A DNA stretch of 64,000 bases from Fragilaria crotonensis (GCA_022925895.1 JAKSYS010000063.1:1-64000), one strand, 5' to 3'. Positions 11,266-23,180 are shown, counted from the first letter of the stretch. Notes: generated by a model from the letters alone, not told the origin. Made by a program: numbers and translations.

Positions 11266-12911
11266 ATGAGGACTGGACAAGTCGGCCTGTTGTGTCTACT
11301 CCAAGTCCTTTCGATAGCTTCAGTTGACAGCTTTCACTCCAGACCCTTTCCCATTAAGTGTCCGTTATCGAATTCAAAATCGTGCGCACGGCTCAGTCAC
11401 TGGCAAGGGAAATTCAGCATGTCTCCGAGAGGAACAAACACCAATGACCAGGACGTCGAAGTGTGCCTCGAAACAGATCGTTTGCTCCCCATTACTACTG
11501 AAGAACACAACGAGCCATCTACGGGACAGCAGATTCTTTCCATGGCCATACCTGCCCTGGGAGCCCTGTTGATTGATCCTCTCATGGCATTGGCCGACAC
11601 TGCCTTTGTCGGTCGCTATTCAAACACAGCGGAGCAGCTCGCAGGAATGGGGTCTGCTGCCGCTCTATTGAGTTTCTCTTTCTACCTTTTCAACTTCCTT
11701 TGTTTTGCCACAACTCCACTTGTGGCAAAGCAACGAGCGGCAGGCAACGAACAAGCAGCTCTCGACGTTGGAGGTCAAGCACTGTCCTTGTCCTTCTTAT
11801 TGGGAGCATGCTGACAATAGGATTGACTGTTGCCTCCCAGCCTCTCCTGCAACTCATGGGAACTAGTCAGACAGGAGCTGTTGCAAACGAATATGCGACG
11901 GAATTTCTGACGGTCCGAGCGTTGGCAGCCCCAGCGGTGTTGTGCATATCGGCGTCAACGGGGATACTACGAGGTTATTTGGATACCACAACACCTCTGT
12001 ACATTCTGGTCGTTGCCAATCTCATTAACCTTTCTCTGGACTTTGTGCTTATTGCCAAGTTGGGTATGGGACCCATGGGAGCGGCAATCGCTACAACCAC
12101 GGCTGAGTGGATCTGTGCTATCGCATTTCTACTCATCCTCGCAGGCAAGCTGCCTTCGGCTACTGGTCAAGTTGGACGCAATCGGCATGATGGTGCAGTC
12201 ATCTCAATTACTCCTTCACTTTCTATTCCCGCCTGGCAGGATGTCAAACCACTAGTTATCGCTTCTAGCTCCCTCCTTCTCCGATCACTGGTCTTGCAAA
12301 TCACACTATCGGGGGCTGCAGGATTGGCAGCTCGATCAGGTGACCACAACGCCGCTGCCAGTGTCGCAGCACACCAGATTGCCATTCAACTGTGGCTCTT
12401 GTGCAACTTCATATGCGATGCACTCGAAGCTGCTGCTCAAGGCTTAGTGGCCGATGCCCTGGGACGCAACTCACAGGAGAAGGCTCGCGATATCTCGATG
12501 ACAGTCTTTCTCTACAGTTTGATCTTGGGAGGAATCCTCAGCACGGGCTTGTGGGTAGGCTACTCCACTCACTTTTTGGTAGAGTTTTTTACCCAAGATG
12601 TTCCGACGCAAATAAAGCTGCAAGAGATTCTCATTATTGTCATTCTAGCGCAGCCTTTAAACGCGCTCGTCTTTGCAGCCGACGGCGTACTGCAGGGTGC
12701 TTCCGAATTTCCGTTTCAGGCCAAAGCAATGGCCGTCAGTGCATCAGCGGCCCTCGCATTCTACGTCGCAATTCAGCATGTTGTCAACACTGATACTTTG
12801 GTTCATGTTTGGATGGCGTTGATCGTGCTTCAAGTGATGCGCGGCTTGACGTCACTGATCAAGTTGGTCGACAAGGATGGCCCCATCAATTTGTTGGCAC
12901 CGGATAAGTAG
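11266..12911 (+). CDS. plastid-targeted MATE-family efflux transporter
   Basis: Multidrug and toxic-compound extrusion family: a twelve-helix antiporter that exports organic cations or citrate-type ligands using an ion gradient; substrate unknown. I chose Met 11266 because it begins a signal peptide (MRTGQVGLLCLLQVLSIAS) followed by VDSFHSRPFPI, a Phe-led plastid transit start of diatom type. The MATE core begins GQQILSMAIPALGALLIDPL, with ALADTAFVGRYS in the first repeat; the second repeat lies after about residue 330 (AAASVAAHQIAIQLWLL). One frame change occurs at about 11802-11810 (GGGAGCATG), explained by loss of one G; the frame is otherwise continuous to the stop. The gene is convergent with the P-type ATPase downstream. 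Its 3' part is duplicated at 41172-41818. Confidence 0.8.
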
Positions 12912-13423
12912 ACATGTAGTGAATACTGAATACGATAGACAACAGTCACGCAAGACGAATCAAGTTGTGGACTAGAAATTATGCGAATACTTGCATCGTC
13001 CATCGGGTACAAGGGCAGTGCGTACCATTTCACCAAGCAACGCGCTCCCACGACAGAAAGCAAACTTTGGTATCTACTCACGTGAAACGAGGTCAGCATG
13101 GTCAGATTTGATTTTCCGAGGACGACGGGTATCACTGGAAGACCTGCGACTTATGGATCGTCATTCCTATTTTGTTGAACGAACACTTGGACATGTGCAC
13201 CAAACGAAACGAGAAGAATTCACTAGGACGATGTCATCCACACCTTGAGCATTTTTCATTACCGCTATGATACCATAAGATCTGTTCTGAGTATGGTACT
13301 TCACCTTCATGCGGTCTATGAAATTCTTAATTCCTGTCTGGAATAGGGCATCACACGATGTGTGCACTAGTATACATGCATACATAGAGAGTTTCGTTGA
13401 TTCGACAAAATGCTTGAAGTCTT
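12912..13423. other. convergent intergenic region, copy 1
   Basis: Lies between the 3' ends of MATE and the ATPase. It is recognisably related to 41819-42361 (shared words such as CGTGAAACGAGGTCAGCA/GACAATTGAGGTCAGCA and ACGATGTCATCCA), so it belongs to the duplicated block. No gene is seen in it. Confidence 0.45.
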
Positions 13424-16400
13424 CTAGCTTCTGAGTTCCTCGAGGCCAAGTTTCGAGGCACCATCTGGAAGGTGCACGTGGCTATCGGTAACGACGTTTT
13501 CGTCGAAGATGGGAGAAGTATCTCTATCATCTGTGTCCGATCCACGGTCCTTGAGGTAACGACGAAGAGCCTTTTCAGCCTCCATGACAAGAAACGTAAT
13601 CATCATGCCGATGAAAGTAACGAACCACAAAACCCCGTCCATGGGAGCCATGTTGAAAATGACGCTGTTGAGTCCTGGGATGTAGGTGATGCCGAATTGA
13701 CAAGCAACAATAATAAAAACAGACCACCAACAAAAGGCATTGCCTTTGAACAGACGTGGATGAATCGAACTGTTGTATGAGAATCGGGCTGACAGGCAAA
13801 TCGAGATTGCGCCAAAATCGAGCACGTTGAAAGCAACGGATCGCTGATGGTCAAGGTCATACCCATGGTTCTTCCCAGAATGTGGAACCAATCACAACCA
13901 TAATCAAAACCAGTGTTCCAAGCATGATGCGAAGAAACAAGAAACGACCGATCAAGCGTTTTCCGACTTGTCTCGGTGGTATGTCCATGATACCATCCTC
14001 GGCAGGTTCTGTGGAGATGACGTCAGTTCCATTCGAAAACGTTATTCCACTAAGTGCAATGAGAAGTAAGCAAAACTTACCGATGGCGCACACAAATCCG
14101 AGGGTGACGGCGGTAATCAAGTTGGAGAATAAGACCTGGATGGAAGTAAGAGGAGCCTGTTGGAGACCAAAGCTAAACCGAACACCACGCACATTCCTGC
14201 GCGTTGTTGATGGGAGTATTCACAAGAAGGACCTTCCGAAGATTATCCCAAACAACGCGACCCTCACGAACCGCTGCACAGCGATGAAAAAGAAAACATT
14301 AGGATGCAGCGAGTTTACAAAGCATAAATCAATATCACATAGACTATCTTACCAACCACTATGGTGGCAAAATTGTCGTCGGCAAGAATCATATCAGAAG
14401 CCTCGCGAGCTACCTCCGTGCCTTCTAACCCCATGGCAACACCCATGTCGGCCTGCCTCAAAGATGGCGCATCATTGACACCATCGCCGGTCATGGACGC
14501 GACTTGCTGTTGTGCTTGGAGGGCCTTAACAATTTGCAGCTTGTTTTCAGGTGAAGCACGAGCAAATACATTACACGTCATGACAGCCGCCTTCAATTGA
14601 TCTTCATCCATCGCATCGAGCTCGGGACCAGTGATACCACTGGGGTATTTCTGATCGACCAAACCAAGGGTGGTTCCAATGGCAATAGCGGTATCCTTGT
14701 GGTCGCCGGTAATCATAGCAACGCGAACTCCAGCCCTGTGTGCAGTGGCGATGGCATCAATGCACTCAGGGCGAGGAGGGTCTTGAATGGCGCATAGACC
14801 AACCATGGTAAGCCACCGCTTGTCGGAGCGCCCGCTAACGAACTCAGCGCCAAGTTGGTCTCCAGCCTTAATCTCGGACTTCGGAACCACCGCACGGGTG
14901 AGTGCCAAAACACGAAGACCGTGGGAGGATAAAGTGACGATCTGTTCTGTCCAATAGTTTCTTCTGATTGGCTCGGTTTCGCCAATCTTTCCAGCTTTGG
15001 CCTGAGTACTGCAGAGAGCAAGCATACGATCCGGTGCACCCTTCACGTGAACGATGTATTGACCATCAAATCCTTCGCCATCTATTTCAGACAATGGTTC
15101 GTGTATGGTCGACATGAATTTGTATGTCGAACTGAATGGAACCTCGGCGACGATTGGATCCTTCTCCTTCAAACCCTCAACGTCAATACCCGCATTGTAG
15201 GCAGCGCGAAGAATAGAAATCTCGGTGGGGTTGCCAATCTCACCTTCACGTGTTCCATCAACACCTAGGACACATCGTGAGCAGAGAACACCGCCAGCAA
15301 GGGCAGACTTGATGAATTGGAGGTCTGGAGAATCTCCATTGGCGACCGGTAGGTCGTCGGCGTCGTCATCAAAAGATGGCGCGTGCATCGAAGGTATCTC
15401 CAGACTGGTAATGGCGTAGTGGTTAGAAGCCGCGAGCTTCCCACGGCGCGGGATAGAAGTGTTGGGACCGTCTTCAATAATCGCTTGAAGAGGAGCACCG
15501 GCCTGGTGCCCAGCGCGAACAGACAAATATGTATCGTCGCGAACAAAAGTGGCTGGCGAGCGGTCTTTGGCGTTCACATCAACACGGTAGTGCGCGTTTG
15601 AGGTGACGAACGCGACGACGGACATCTTGTTTTGTGTCAAGGTCCCGGTCTTGTCAGAGCAAATCACGGTGACACTACCAAGTGTCTCAACAGCTGGTAG
15701 GGCCCGAATGATGGCATTGTTCTTAGCCATGTTGGACACTGCCCATGCGTAGGTCATGGTGACAATGGCCTCAAGGCCTTCAGGAATCATACCAACAGCG
15801 CAAACCAGTGCAATAGAAACGGCATCCATCACTGGTAGCCCAGTCTTCAGGTAGCCGATGAGGAAGGTAGCAAGAGAGGAGAGAAGGATAAAAAAGGCCA
15901 ACCACTTGGAAATGTAGTCAATCTGCTCCAAAACGTTCGTCTTCTTCTTCTCGACAGTACTCACAAGGGCGTTAATGGTACCGATTTGCGTCTCGTCACC
16001 CGTAGCAATGGCGATACCCGCACCCCGACCTTGGGTGACAAGGGTGGCGCTGAACGCCATATTGCGGCGGTCACCGAGCGGGGTTGACTCTGGGTTACCA
16101 GCAACGGCGATAGCCTCAACTGTCTTATCGATTGGTACAGACTCTCCAGTCAACGCAGCTTCTCCACATGCGATGTTAGAGACCATGAACATACGAAGAT
16201 CAGCTGGGACCTTGTCGCCCGTACTGACAATCACATAATCTCCGGGGACAAGGTCTGAACTGGGTATCTGAACTTCCTTTCCGTCTCGCATAACAAGGGC
16301 ATCATCAGAAAGCATATTCCTCAGGGCTTCCGCGGCAGCCTCAGCAGAACCCTCCTGCACAATTCCGATGATGGTGTTGATCACAACAACCCCACAGATG

Positions 16401-16765
16401 AGGCCGACTTGGATCAAGTTTGTGACGATGGTGTTCGGGTCGGTTGAAGTTGCAGCTCGAACGGCAGAGACAACGGCAACGACGACAAGAATGAACACAA
16501 GCACGTTGGCAACGTGGTTGTAGATGCGCTGACAAAGGGTCTTCCTCACAGCTTCCGTCATCTTGTTCGGACCGTACTTCTCGAGGCGCTCCTTTGCCTC
16601 GGCACTTGTCAAACCCTCCTTCATGACTGACAGTCTGAGCCCAAGATGAGAAACCACCTCCTCCACGCCCATCGCGTGCCACGAGGGGGCCGGGGGTGCT
16701 TGTTCCTGCGTCTCCGTCATCTCCGTCATCTCCGTCATCGTCTTCATAGTCTTCGTTGTCTTCAT
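13424..16765 (-). CDS. P2-type cation-transporting ATPase, copy 1 (3' exons out of frame)
   Basis: ATP-driven cation pump of the SERCA/PacL-like P2 group, probably Ca2+. Exon 1 (16765-14353) is open: N-terminal cation-ATPase domain ([14 protein letters not shown]), actuator TGES, PEGL in helix M4, phosphorylation loop [13 protein letters not shown] and hinge [11 protein letters not shown]. Introns at 14352-14274 and 14080-14009 (GTAAG donors, CAG acceptors) match those of copy 2. Exon 2 (14273-14081) is two bases shorter than in copy 2 (CC for CCC near 14196, AAA for AAAA near 14169, plus strand), and exon 3 (14008-13424) lacks two more near 13865-13880, so the C-terminal membrane part is out of frame. 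This may be decay of a redundant copy or assembly error. The N-terminus carries a short Met-Thr repeat absent from copy 2. Confidence 0.8.
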
Positions 16766-17618
16766 CGTCTGTTGTTACCTTCGTGTGAGATGGTAGATAC
16801 ATAGAATTCTCGAGATACATTTTCTTTACACATGGAAAAAGAATGAAGATTTAGGAGGCGTGTGTCCCGTCAATAAGTGTGAGCAGGGAGTTTGTATGTA
16901 CATTTGTATGTTTTAACGCAAAAACACGTTCGGGTCTACTCAAAAGTCTGTATGAGCTGCAGGAATTTGTGTGCGTCACTCAGATGCAACGTCGTTTGCC
17001 AATTCACACTTCTTCACACTTCACCACTGTTCCGAAAGAAGATTACCAGGTACAAGTAGCACGCAGCAAAAGCTATACTACACGTACCGGTAGACCTACA
17101 CTCAAATCTCCAACCTAAGAGTAGGTACAAGTCCTAAGAGCGATGCTTTTATGATACATATACATATATGATATACTAGTGGGTACCTCACATTTGATCG
17201 GAGTGTCTACTACAGGAAACTGGACGTACAGTACCCCCAACCTGGTCGTACTCCGTACCACTACTTTTTTCCCCTACAGTATGCAGTACAATGGTATCAA
17301 CGTAGGAAACTTCATGAAGTACAGTACCAGCTACTTATCATGCCCCAGTATTGCAGTTCATCGCACGGTATATTTTACAGTAGCATTTGTCAAGCAACCT
17401 GTTCACAGCAAATTCAATGAGTATTCCATCCAGTAACTTTGAATACGTACAGTATTGTAGTTCAGTAACGTAACACACTGTCGTTTCAACATAAATTACC
17501 GTCCGTTTATGTACTGTAGACCTGTAGTACATGTAATCCACGTAACAGTGCAACAGTACCCCAGAGTGGTCATACTCCGTAACAGACGGACGCACGCACA
17601 CACACAATTAATTTATAA
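16766..17618. other. ATPase upstream region and repeat-rich spacer
   Basis: The first 250 bases are upstream of the ATPase and partly shared with copy 2. From 17080 on the sequence is GTAC-rich. It contains a second Helitron-like 3' terminus (17176-17240) and a 60-bp repeat at 17554-17618 that recurs at 23181-23242. No gene is seen. Confidence 0.4.
17176..17240 (-). mobile_element. Helitron 3' terminus, relic
   Basis: Read on the minus strand, CTCCGATCAAATGTGAGG-TACCCACTAG followed by T matches the 3' end of the complete Helitron at 17619 (CCGACCAATTGGGAGG-CACCCACTAG, then T). Both end in CTAG before a host T, as Helitrons do. Only the tail of this copy is recognisable; the GTAC-rich sequence after it may belong to it or to the host. 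Confidence 0.5.
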
Positions 17619-17798
17619 CTAGTGGGTGCCTCCCAATTGGTCGGACTTTTGGAATACGTGTACGGTATGGGTTGTGCACGGTTGTGTGTAGTGGCAAGCA
17701 TGCTGCAAATGACGTGTTTTGTAGATGAGGAAAAAAGTGACAAATTCATAGAAATTTGCTAATTTAGATTTTGCCAAAATACACAGTATTGAAGTTGT

Positions 17799-20700
17799 TT
17801 ACAAATCCTGTTGATGATACTGAGGGCACAGTTTTGATATCAGGACCTCCTTATAAACAATGTTGTGCAGAAGATGACCATCAGTAAATATGAAAAGATC
17901 ATGTGGGTTACGAACTCTTGAGAGAGCAACATAAAGCTGGCCATGTGCAAATACACCTTGTGGCAAGAAAATGCCAACTCTTTGCAATGTTTGACCTTGA
18001 CTCTTGTTGATCGTCATTGCATATGCTGGTTGAACTGGAAACTGACGTCGTTTGAAGACAAATGGCAGCTCATCTTGAGGTGATAGGAGAGCAATCCGTG
18101 GTATGTCCACAATTTCTGCAGTGGTAGGAATCAAACACTGGAGGACAGACCGTGAGATACGGCGAACAATGAGACGGGTGCCATTGCTGAGTGTGCTTGA
18201 TAGGTTTCGGAGCAGCATGACCAACATGCCTTTTTTCAGAGTGAGGCAATGTGGTGGAAGGCCAGATAGCTCCAAAGAGTTCAGGAATTCAGGAGGATAG
18301 AGGGTATGTGCAGGATCATTAGGTTCCTCAGATATGATGTTGTCAATACTGAGAAACACATGTTCATCATGAGGTAGCCTTGAGGTTACCATATCATTGA
18401 TTCTTTGAACATCTTTGTTTTTAGGACATAGAATAGCACGTTCAGACCAATAGGCTGGTTCATTGGAAGAAAAATCATCAAACACATGCTCAACCAGTTC
18501 GTTTGTATCCTGAGGCTGGAATATATAAGATGGTAGATTTATTGGGAAGGCTCCATATCCTCGCCGATCCTCAACAGGAAAGATGCAAAATGGGAAAGTA
18601 CTTCTTGGAACTCTGGGTTAGCATTCGTGTTCTGTAAGTCCATTCGCAATCGCATATTTTCAGAGAGTTGCATTACATTCACAGATGATGTTTGCCAGAC
18701 TTTGGATTGTAGGACAGTTGAATGCACAGTGGTAGCTCTTCCAGCATGGCGTAGTATGGGAAGCACTTGACGAAAGTCACCACCCATGACGACAACCAAG
18801 CCACCAAAGGAGCATCATTACGTTCAAGTAAATCACAAAGAGACTGTGAAAGAACATCAAGACCAACACCCTTAAGCATTGTGATCTCATCAATGATCAA
18901 AATCTTTGCAACCTTCATAACTTCTGCCTTCTCTTTTGATAGGTTGCACATGGATGTTTCATATAATTGAATTGGAAGCCCGGATATATAGTGCAGAGTA
19001 CGGCCCAAAGGGGCAAAGTTTGAGGCAGCAATGCCTGATATGGCCGTTGCAAGGGCAACCTTCCCTTCACTGCGCACCTTGGCAAGGATCATCCTGAACA
19101 ACTCCGTCTTACCTGAGCCTGCAGGTCCATCAACAAAATAAACATTTTTCTGAGTTTCAGTACCAGCATTGTTGTTCACAGAAGCAAGTACAGCATCAAA
19201 AATAGCACGCTGTTCAAGATTCAGGAGAGGGAGGCGATCCAGCTGCTGTTGAATATCAGTGTTGGATGATGACAGCTGCAATTCTAACAAATGGTTGACT
19301 GAATTGTCCATGGCACTCCCATGCTCAACCAGAAGTGTGCGGAGGGATGGTATCCATTCGAATACAGAACGGCTGTGCATTATCCCCAGAAGGGCATCAA
19401 GTTTACGCACAAGGAGGTCCTGCAGGTGTTGTTCACTAAGGCTGGGTTGACGGTGTGCATAGTCTTCTGACAGGGCAGCCCAGTGAGAGTCATAGAGTGA
19501 CCTTGGGTCAGAGACATCACAGTTGAAGAGGATGATTGCAAAAAGTCTTCTGAGCCTTGCTGGGGAGAGTGTCTGTGTGGCTTCCTGCATGGCTCGATGC
19601 CACTCAGTATCATCATCTAGAAGACCCAATGTACGACAGGCATCTTGAAATGTTGGACAAAGTACATCATCAACGGTTCAGAGCTTCAAAGCTTGTTGCA
19701 CCTTTCACTACAGTCAACATCCTTCGCAGGAAGTATCTCTCACCAGAAGAAGGGGAAGCACTGTAGAGGCGAGACACAGTGGGAATGTCTGCCGGTGATT
19801 GGAGCGTCGTACCCAGCACTTCTCGACACCAGCACTTTTCCATGTGTAGTGTTGTGGGATGTCATGATAAAGGAACTGGCGAGCATACTGATCATGCCGA
19901 TTGAGGTCCAACCAGGCAGTCAATTGTGTACAGGGTGGTCCTCTTGCAAGCACTTGAGCAACATTTTCATTTTCCTCAAAACCACCGATTGCTGATTGGG
20001 AAGATGGAACATTAGGCGCATCACATTGGGCTTCTCTGAATGTAGACGAAGAAAGAGGCGCCAGCATGCCTCTGATGCAGAGACATAACGTCCATCAAGA
20101 TAGAGCTTGATCTCATCAACATCTTCCCCCATCTGGACTGCAGCACGGTCGTGTCCCTTGTATACATACTTGTAGAGGTACTTGACGGCCTGCACTGAAT
20201 TGCACACCTCAACATTGATATGACAATCATACTTCTTGGTAAGATGGCAATTATATGGCACAACCCAGCGGTTGTCCAACTCAGCTCCTCGAACAGTTAC
20301 AGTCCTTCCATCATCACGTCGATGATATTGAGGGAATCCATCATCATTGAGTGTTGTCTCATCTTGAAAGGGCCGGGGATACTTGTCCTTGCATTCACCT
20401 GCTGGCTTTGTAGAACTATTACAACACTTCAAATTTTGCCATCGATTGGGGGAAACTTTGGTGCCACAGGGCCCATGCAACATACACCTCTTCACAGTTG
20501 CAAAAAGTTCAGGATCTATCAATGCATCTGGGATCTCAGCTGAAACAATATGGTCAATGTCAGATTCTGTGCGCGGTTTGTCATTCTCTGCCAAAATGAC
20601 CAGTACATGTGCATGCGGCAATCCTCGCTTCTGAAATTCGATGGTGTAGATAGCAGCCACAACCCTTCCAAGCACTTGCCGCTTCTGGAGGTCAATCATC

Positions 20701-22583
20701 ATCTCTGTAAACTTGAGATGGAACACTCGTGCCACCAAATCTGGTCTGTCATTTACAGTTTGGCCAGGAAGAAGGTTTTCAACAACTTCTGGCCACTGCG
20801 GATTGGTTGTCATTGTAATAAAGAGGTCTGGCTTGCCCATTCGGCGCACAATTGCCAATGCATCCTGGCAAAGCTGGTGCATGTTTCTTGCACTTCCAAT
20901 GTGAGATGAAGGCAGAATGATTCGTCGCCCCAGCTGTCGAGTGTTTGTCACATCCTCACCAGCAACAGCATCTGCAATGCCTTGATAAAGTTCAGCACGC
21001 AATCTTGGTTGATTAAGACGGATGAAATTAAGACGGCCTTGTTCCACTTGGGCATAGCAGTCCACAATGTATTGGTGAAACAGCTTCCCCTGCAAAGTGA
21101 AGGTGATTGGAGAACTGAGCAGCAGGTCGTACAAAAAGCCGAAATGCAGCATGCATGAGGCAAGTTAATCTTGTCAAATGTGGAGTCATAGCATTTGGAC
21201 CAGTTTGCATCATGCCAGGATGCCAACCTCCTGGGGAGCCTGTTGGAAAAAGGAGTACATATGCCAGTGGAGAATAGTCGGGATGGAGCTCTGAGATTGA
21301 CTGAATTGCTCCAGCACGAAGCAATACTCGAATATCACGGTTACCTGAACCTTCGTCAGGAAGAATCACAGCTACCTCACTGGAACTTGGTGCATTGTAC
21401 CGTCTGTTGTCCAATTCAGGTTGATCCAGGATATGCATTGCAACATTGTGGCCAGGCAATTCAACATCATGATTACCATCAGTATTACTGGCCAAGGTTT
21501 CCTCATCAAGAGCTTGCTTGAATATTCCATACAGCCGGTTTTGATTCTGAATCATTTGCTGCAATAAAACCAAAGTATTCCTGTCCAAGGTATTCAAATG
21601 ATGTAAACGATTGTCCACCTCATGGTTAGTGTCATAGAAATAGAGTTGTGCAAAAGCAGGATGCTGTCCAGGTTCTGGGAGCAATGATCCTAACCGGTGG
21701 TACATTGAGCCATGAATGCGAAAAGTATAAATTCCACAACTCCTATCAATCAAAGCATCATCCACATTAGCGCCTATTGAGGCAAAACTCAAGGCAGAGT
21801 TGTAGGCACGGATGTGTGGCATGAACAATTCATGTGCATGAAAAGATCCATCAACACATTTGGTGTGGGATCAAGAGGGAGGAGAGATACCTTGCCCTTG
21901 GCACAGCAAGATGAAAAGTAGCCCCTTTCAGACCTTGATTCATTTGGAAAATGCAGTGCAGAGCAGCCCTGACATTCAACTGTGCATGGGCCAAGGACAT
22001 GACGTGCTGGAGCAGGAGCAGATGAATAGGCTGCGCCATTGGTGCGTTGGCAACTTTGGCGTGTTTGTCTCATGTGCTCTTGGTGCTGAGTGGTGATGGC
22101 AGCCATCTGTGTGGCAGCAACAGGGTCACCTTCTTGAGATCTCTGGAGGCGCTCCAGACGTGTTTGTCTCATGTGCTCTTGGTGCTGAGTGGTGATGGCA
22201 GCCATCTGTGTGGCAGCAACAGGGTCACCTTCTTGAGATCTCTGGAGGCGCTCCAGACGTGTTTGTCTCTTCTGCTCACGGTTCCTGGTGGTGATGGCGG
22301 CCATGTGTGTGGCAGCTACAGGGTCACCTTCTTGAGATCTCTGGAGGCGCTCCAGACGTGTTTGTCTCTTCTGCTCACGGTTCCTGGTGGTGATGGCGGC
22401 CATCTGTGTGGCAGCTACAGGGTCACCACCTTCTTCTTGGGACAGGTTGCGAAGTTTGGCACGTCTTTTCCTTGCTGCAATGGCAGCTGGCTTTGTTGAT
22501 AGTGAATGTTTACTTGGGTGTGACATAATGGTTATATGCTGATTGGAAAGAATTGGAAGCAAGGAATTATGTGAGTGGTACAA
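17799..22583 (-). CDS. Helitron Rep/helicase (RepHel), interrupted
   Basis: Nicks and unwinds DNA for rolling-circle transposition. From the N-terminus: four 33-residue repeats (core GDPVAATQMAAITT, 22450-22060), a Cys/His zinc-binding stretch (CTVECQGCSALHFPNE, then SSCCAKGKVSLLP), the Helitron N-terminal domain, and the HUH nuclease with GLPHAHVLV (HxH at about 20607-20615) and the tyrosine motif KYLYKYVYKG. Then comes a PIF1-like helicase: Walker A GPAGSGKT, Walker B ILIIDEITM, VVVMGGDFRQVLPI, and the C-terminal YAMTINKSQGQTL and ALSRVRNPHDLFIF. The frame shifts near 21.8, 21.15, 20.0, 19.65, 18.8 and 18.5 kb. All key motifs are present. About 1590 codons in all, normal for the family. Confidence 0.8.
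22060..22450 (-). repeat. 99-bp coding tandem repeat, four units
   Basis: Within the N-terminus of RepHel. The word CTTGAGAT starts at 22133, 22232 and 22331, a period of exactly 99 bp (33 codons), so the frame is kept. Units encode RLERLQRSQEGDPVAATQMA, then AITT followed by RNREQKRQT or QHQEHMRQT. The predicted structure is charged helices, possibly DNA- or self-binding. Confidence 0.9.
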
Positions 22584-22592
22584 TTACTGTAG

Positions 22593-22875
22593 GTGTATGA
22601 GGTACTGGAGTACAATGTAGAATCGTAACAGGGACTACAGTGCAGCGCGTAGTACCATACTGTAGAGTGTAGGTGTATGAGGTACTGGAGTACAATGTAG
22701 AATCGTAACAGGGACTACAGTACAGCGTACAGTACTCGGAGTACATCTTATAGTGAGTGAGTGTATGAGGTACTGGAGTACAATGTAGAATCGTAACAGG
22801 GACTACAGTACAGCGTACAGTACTCGGAGTACATCTTATAGTGAGTGAGTGTATGAGGTACTGGAGTACAATGTC
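22593..22875. repeat. tandem repeat of 80-88 bp, about 3.3 units
   Basis: GTGTATGAGGTACTGGAGTA recurs at 22593, 22673, 22761 and 22849 (periods 80, 88 and 88). The last two full units are nearly identical and end in the near-palindrome GTACTCGGAGTAC. It lies immediately upstream of the Helitron gene, so it could be part of that element's 5' region. Confidence 0.9.
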
Positions 22876-23180
22876 ACGACGCAACCCGCCGTTAATAAAG
22901 CGTTATTTTTTAAAAACGAAAGAACCCACCGTTAATAAAACGTTATTTGAGTAGGGGTTCACTTTTGGAATCAAAAATTTTGCGTTCATGGGGAGGCCAA
23001 GCACCAATACTGGCGAAGCTTCTTGGTTACTGTTACTGTTTACTTTCAGTACTCAACCCTGGCGAAGCTCCGTAGTCTTACTAAAAAATTCAGACAGTAT
23101 CGCTTACGGAGTACTCCAGTATGCATGTATGACATATACTCCGAGTATGAGACCAAAATTCTGACAGTATTCATTTGATC

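Larger units (their letters stand above)
12243..17020. repeat. segmental duplication, proximal copy
   Basis: This block (MATE 3' half, convergent spacer, whole ATPase gene and a little upstream sequence) recurs in the same order and orientation at about 41172-46005. The left edge is sharp (GTCAAACCACTAGTTATCGC here, CAAACCATTGGTTGTCGC there). The right edge fades near 17020, where upstream sequence TTTGCCAATTCACACT still matches. ATPase exon 1 translations differ by only a few per cent by eye, with spacers much more diverged. Confidence 0.85.
17619..22584 (-). mobile_element. Helitron (rolling-circle DNA transposon), autonomous type
   Basis: Minus-strand element carrying a RepHel gene (17799-22583). 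The 3' end is placed at 17619, where the minus strand reads CCACTAG followed by T, the CTRR terminus expected of Helitrons; a CCAATTGG palindrome lies 8-16 bases before the end. The 5' end was not found; it should lie above 22584, perhaps in or beyond the tandem repeats at 22593-22875. The frame is interrupted at about six places, so as read it is probably inactive, although single-base assembly errors could explain some of them. Confidence 0.75.

Noticed and set aside
11802-11830. a small intron explaining the MATE frame change
   Set aside because: No GT-AG pair of workable length fits here, and a single missing G restores the conserved sequence.
22593-22875. CRISPR-like repeat array
   Set aside because: The units are adjacent with periods of 80-88 bp and no unique spacers; this is a plain tandem repeat in a eukaryotic genome.
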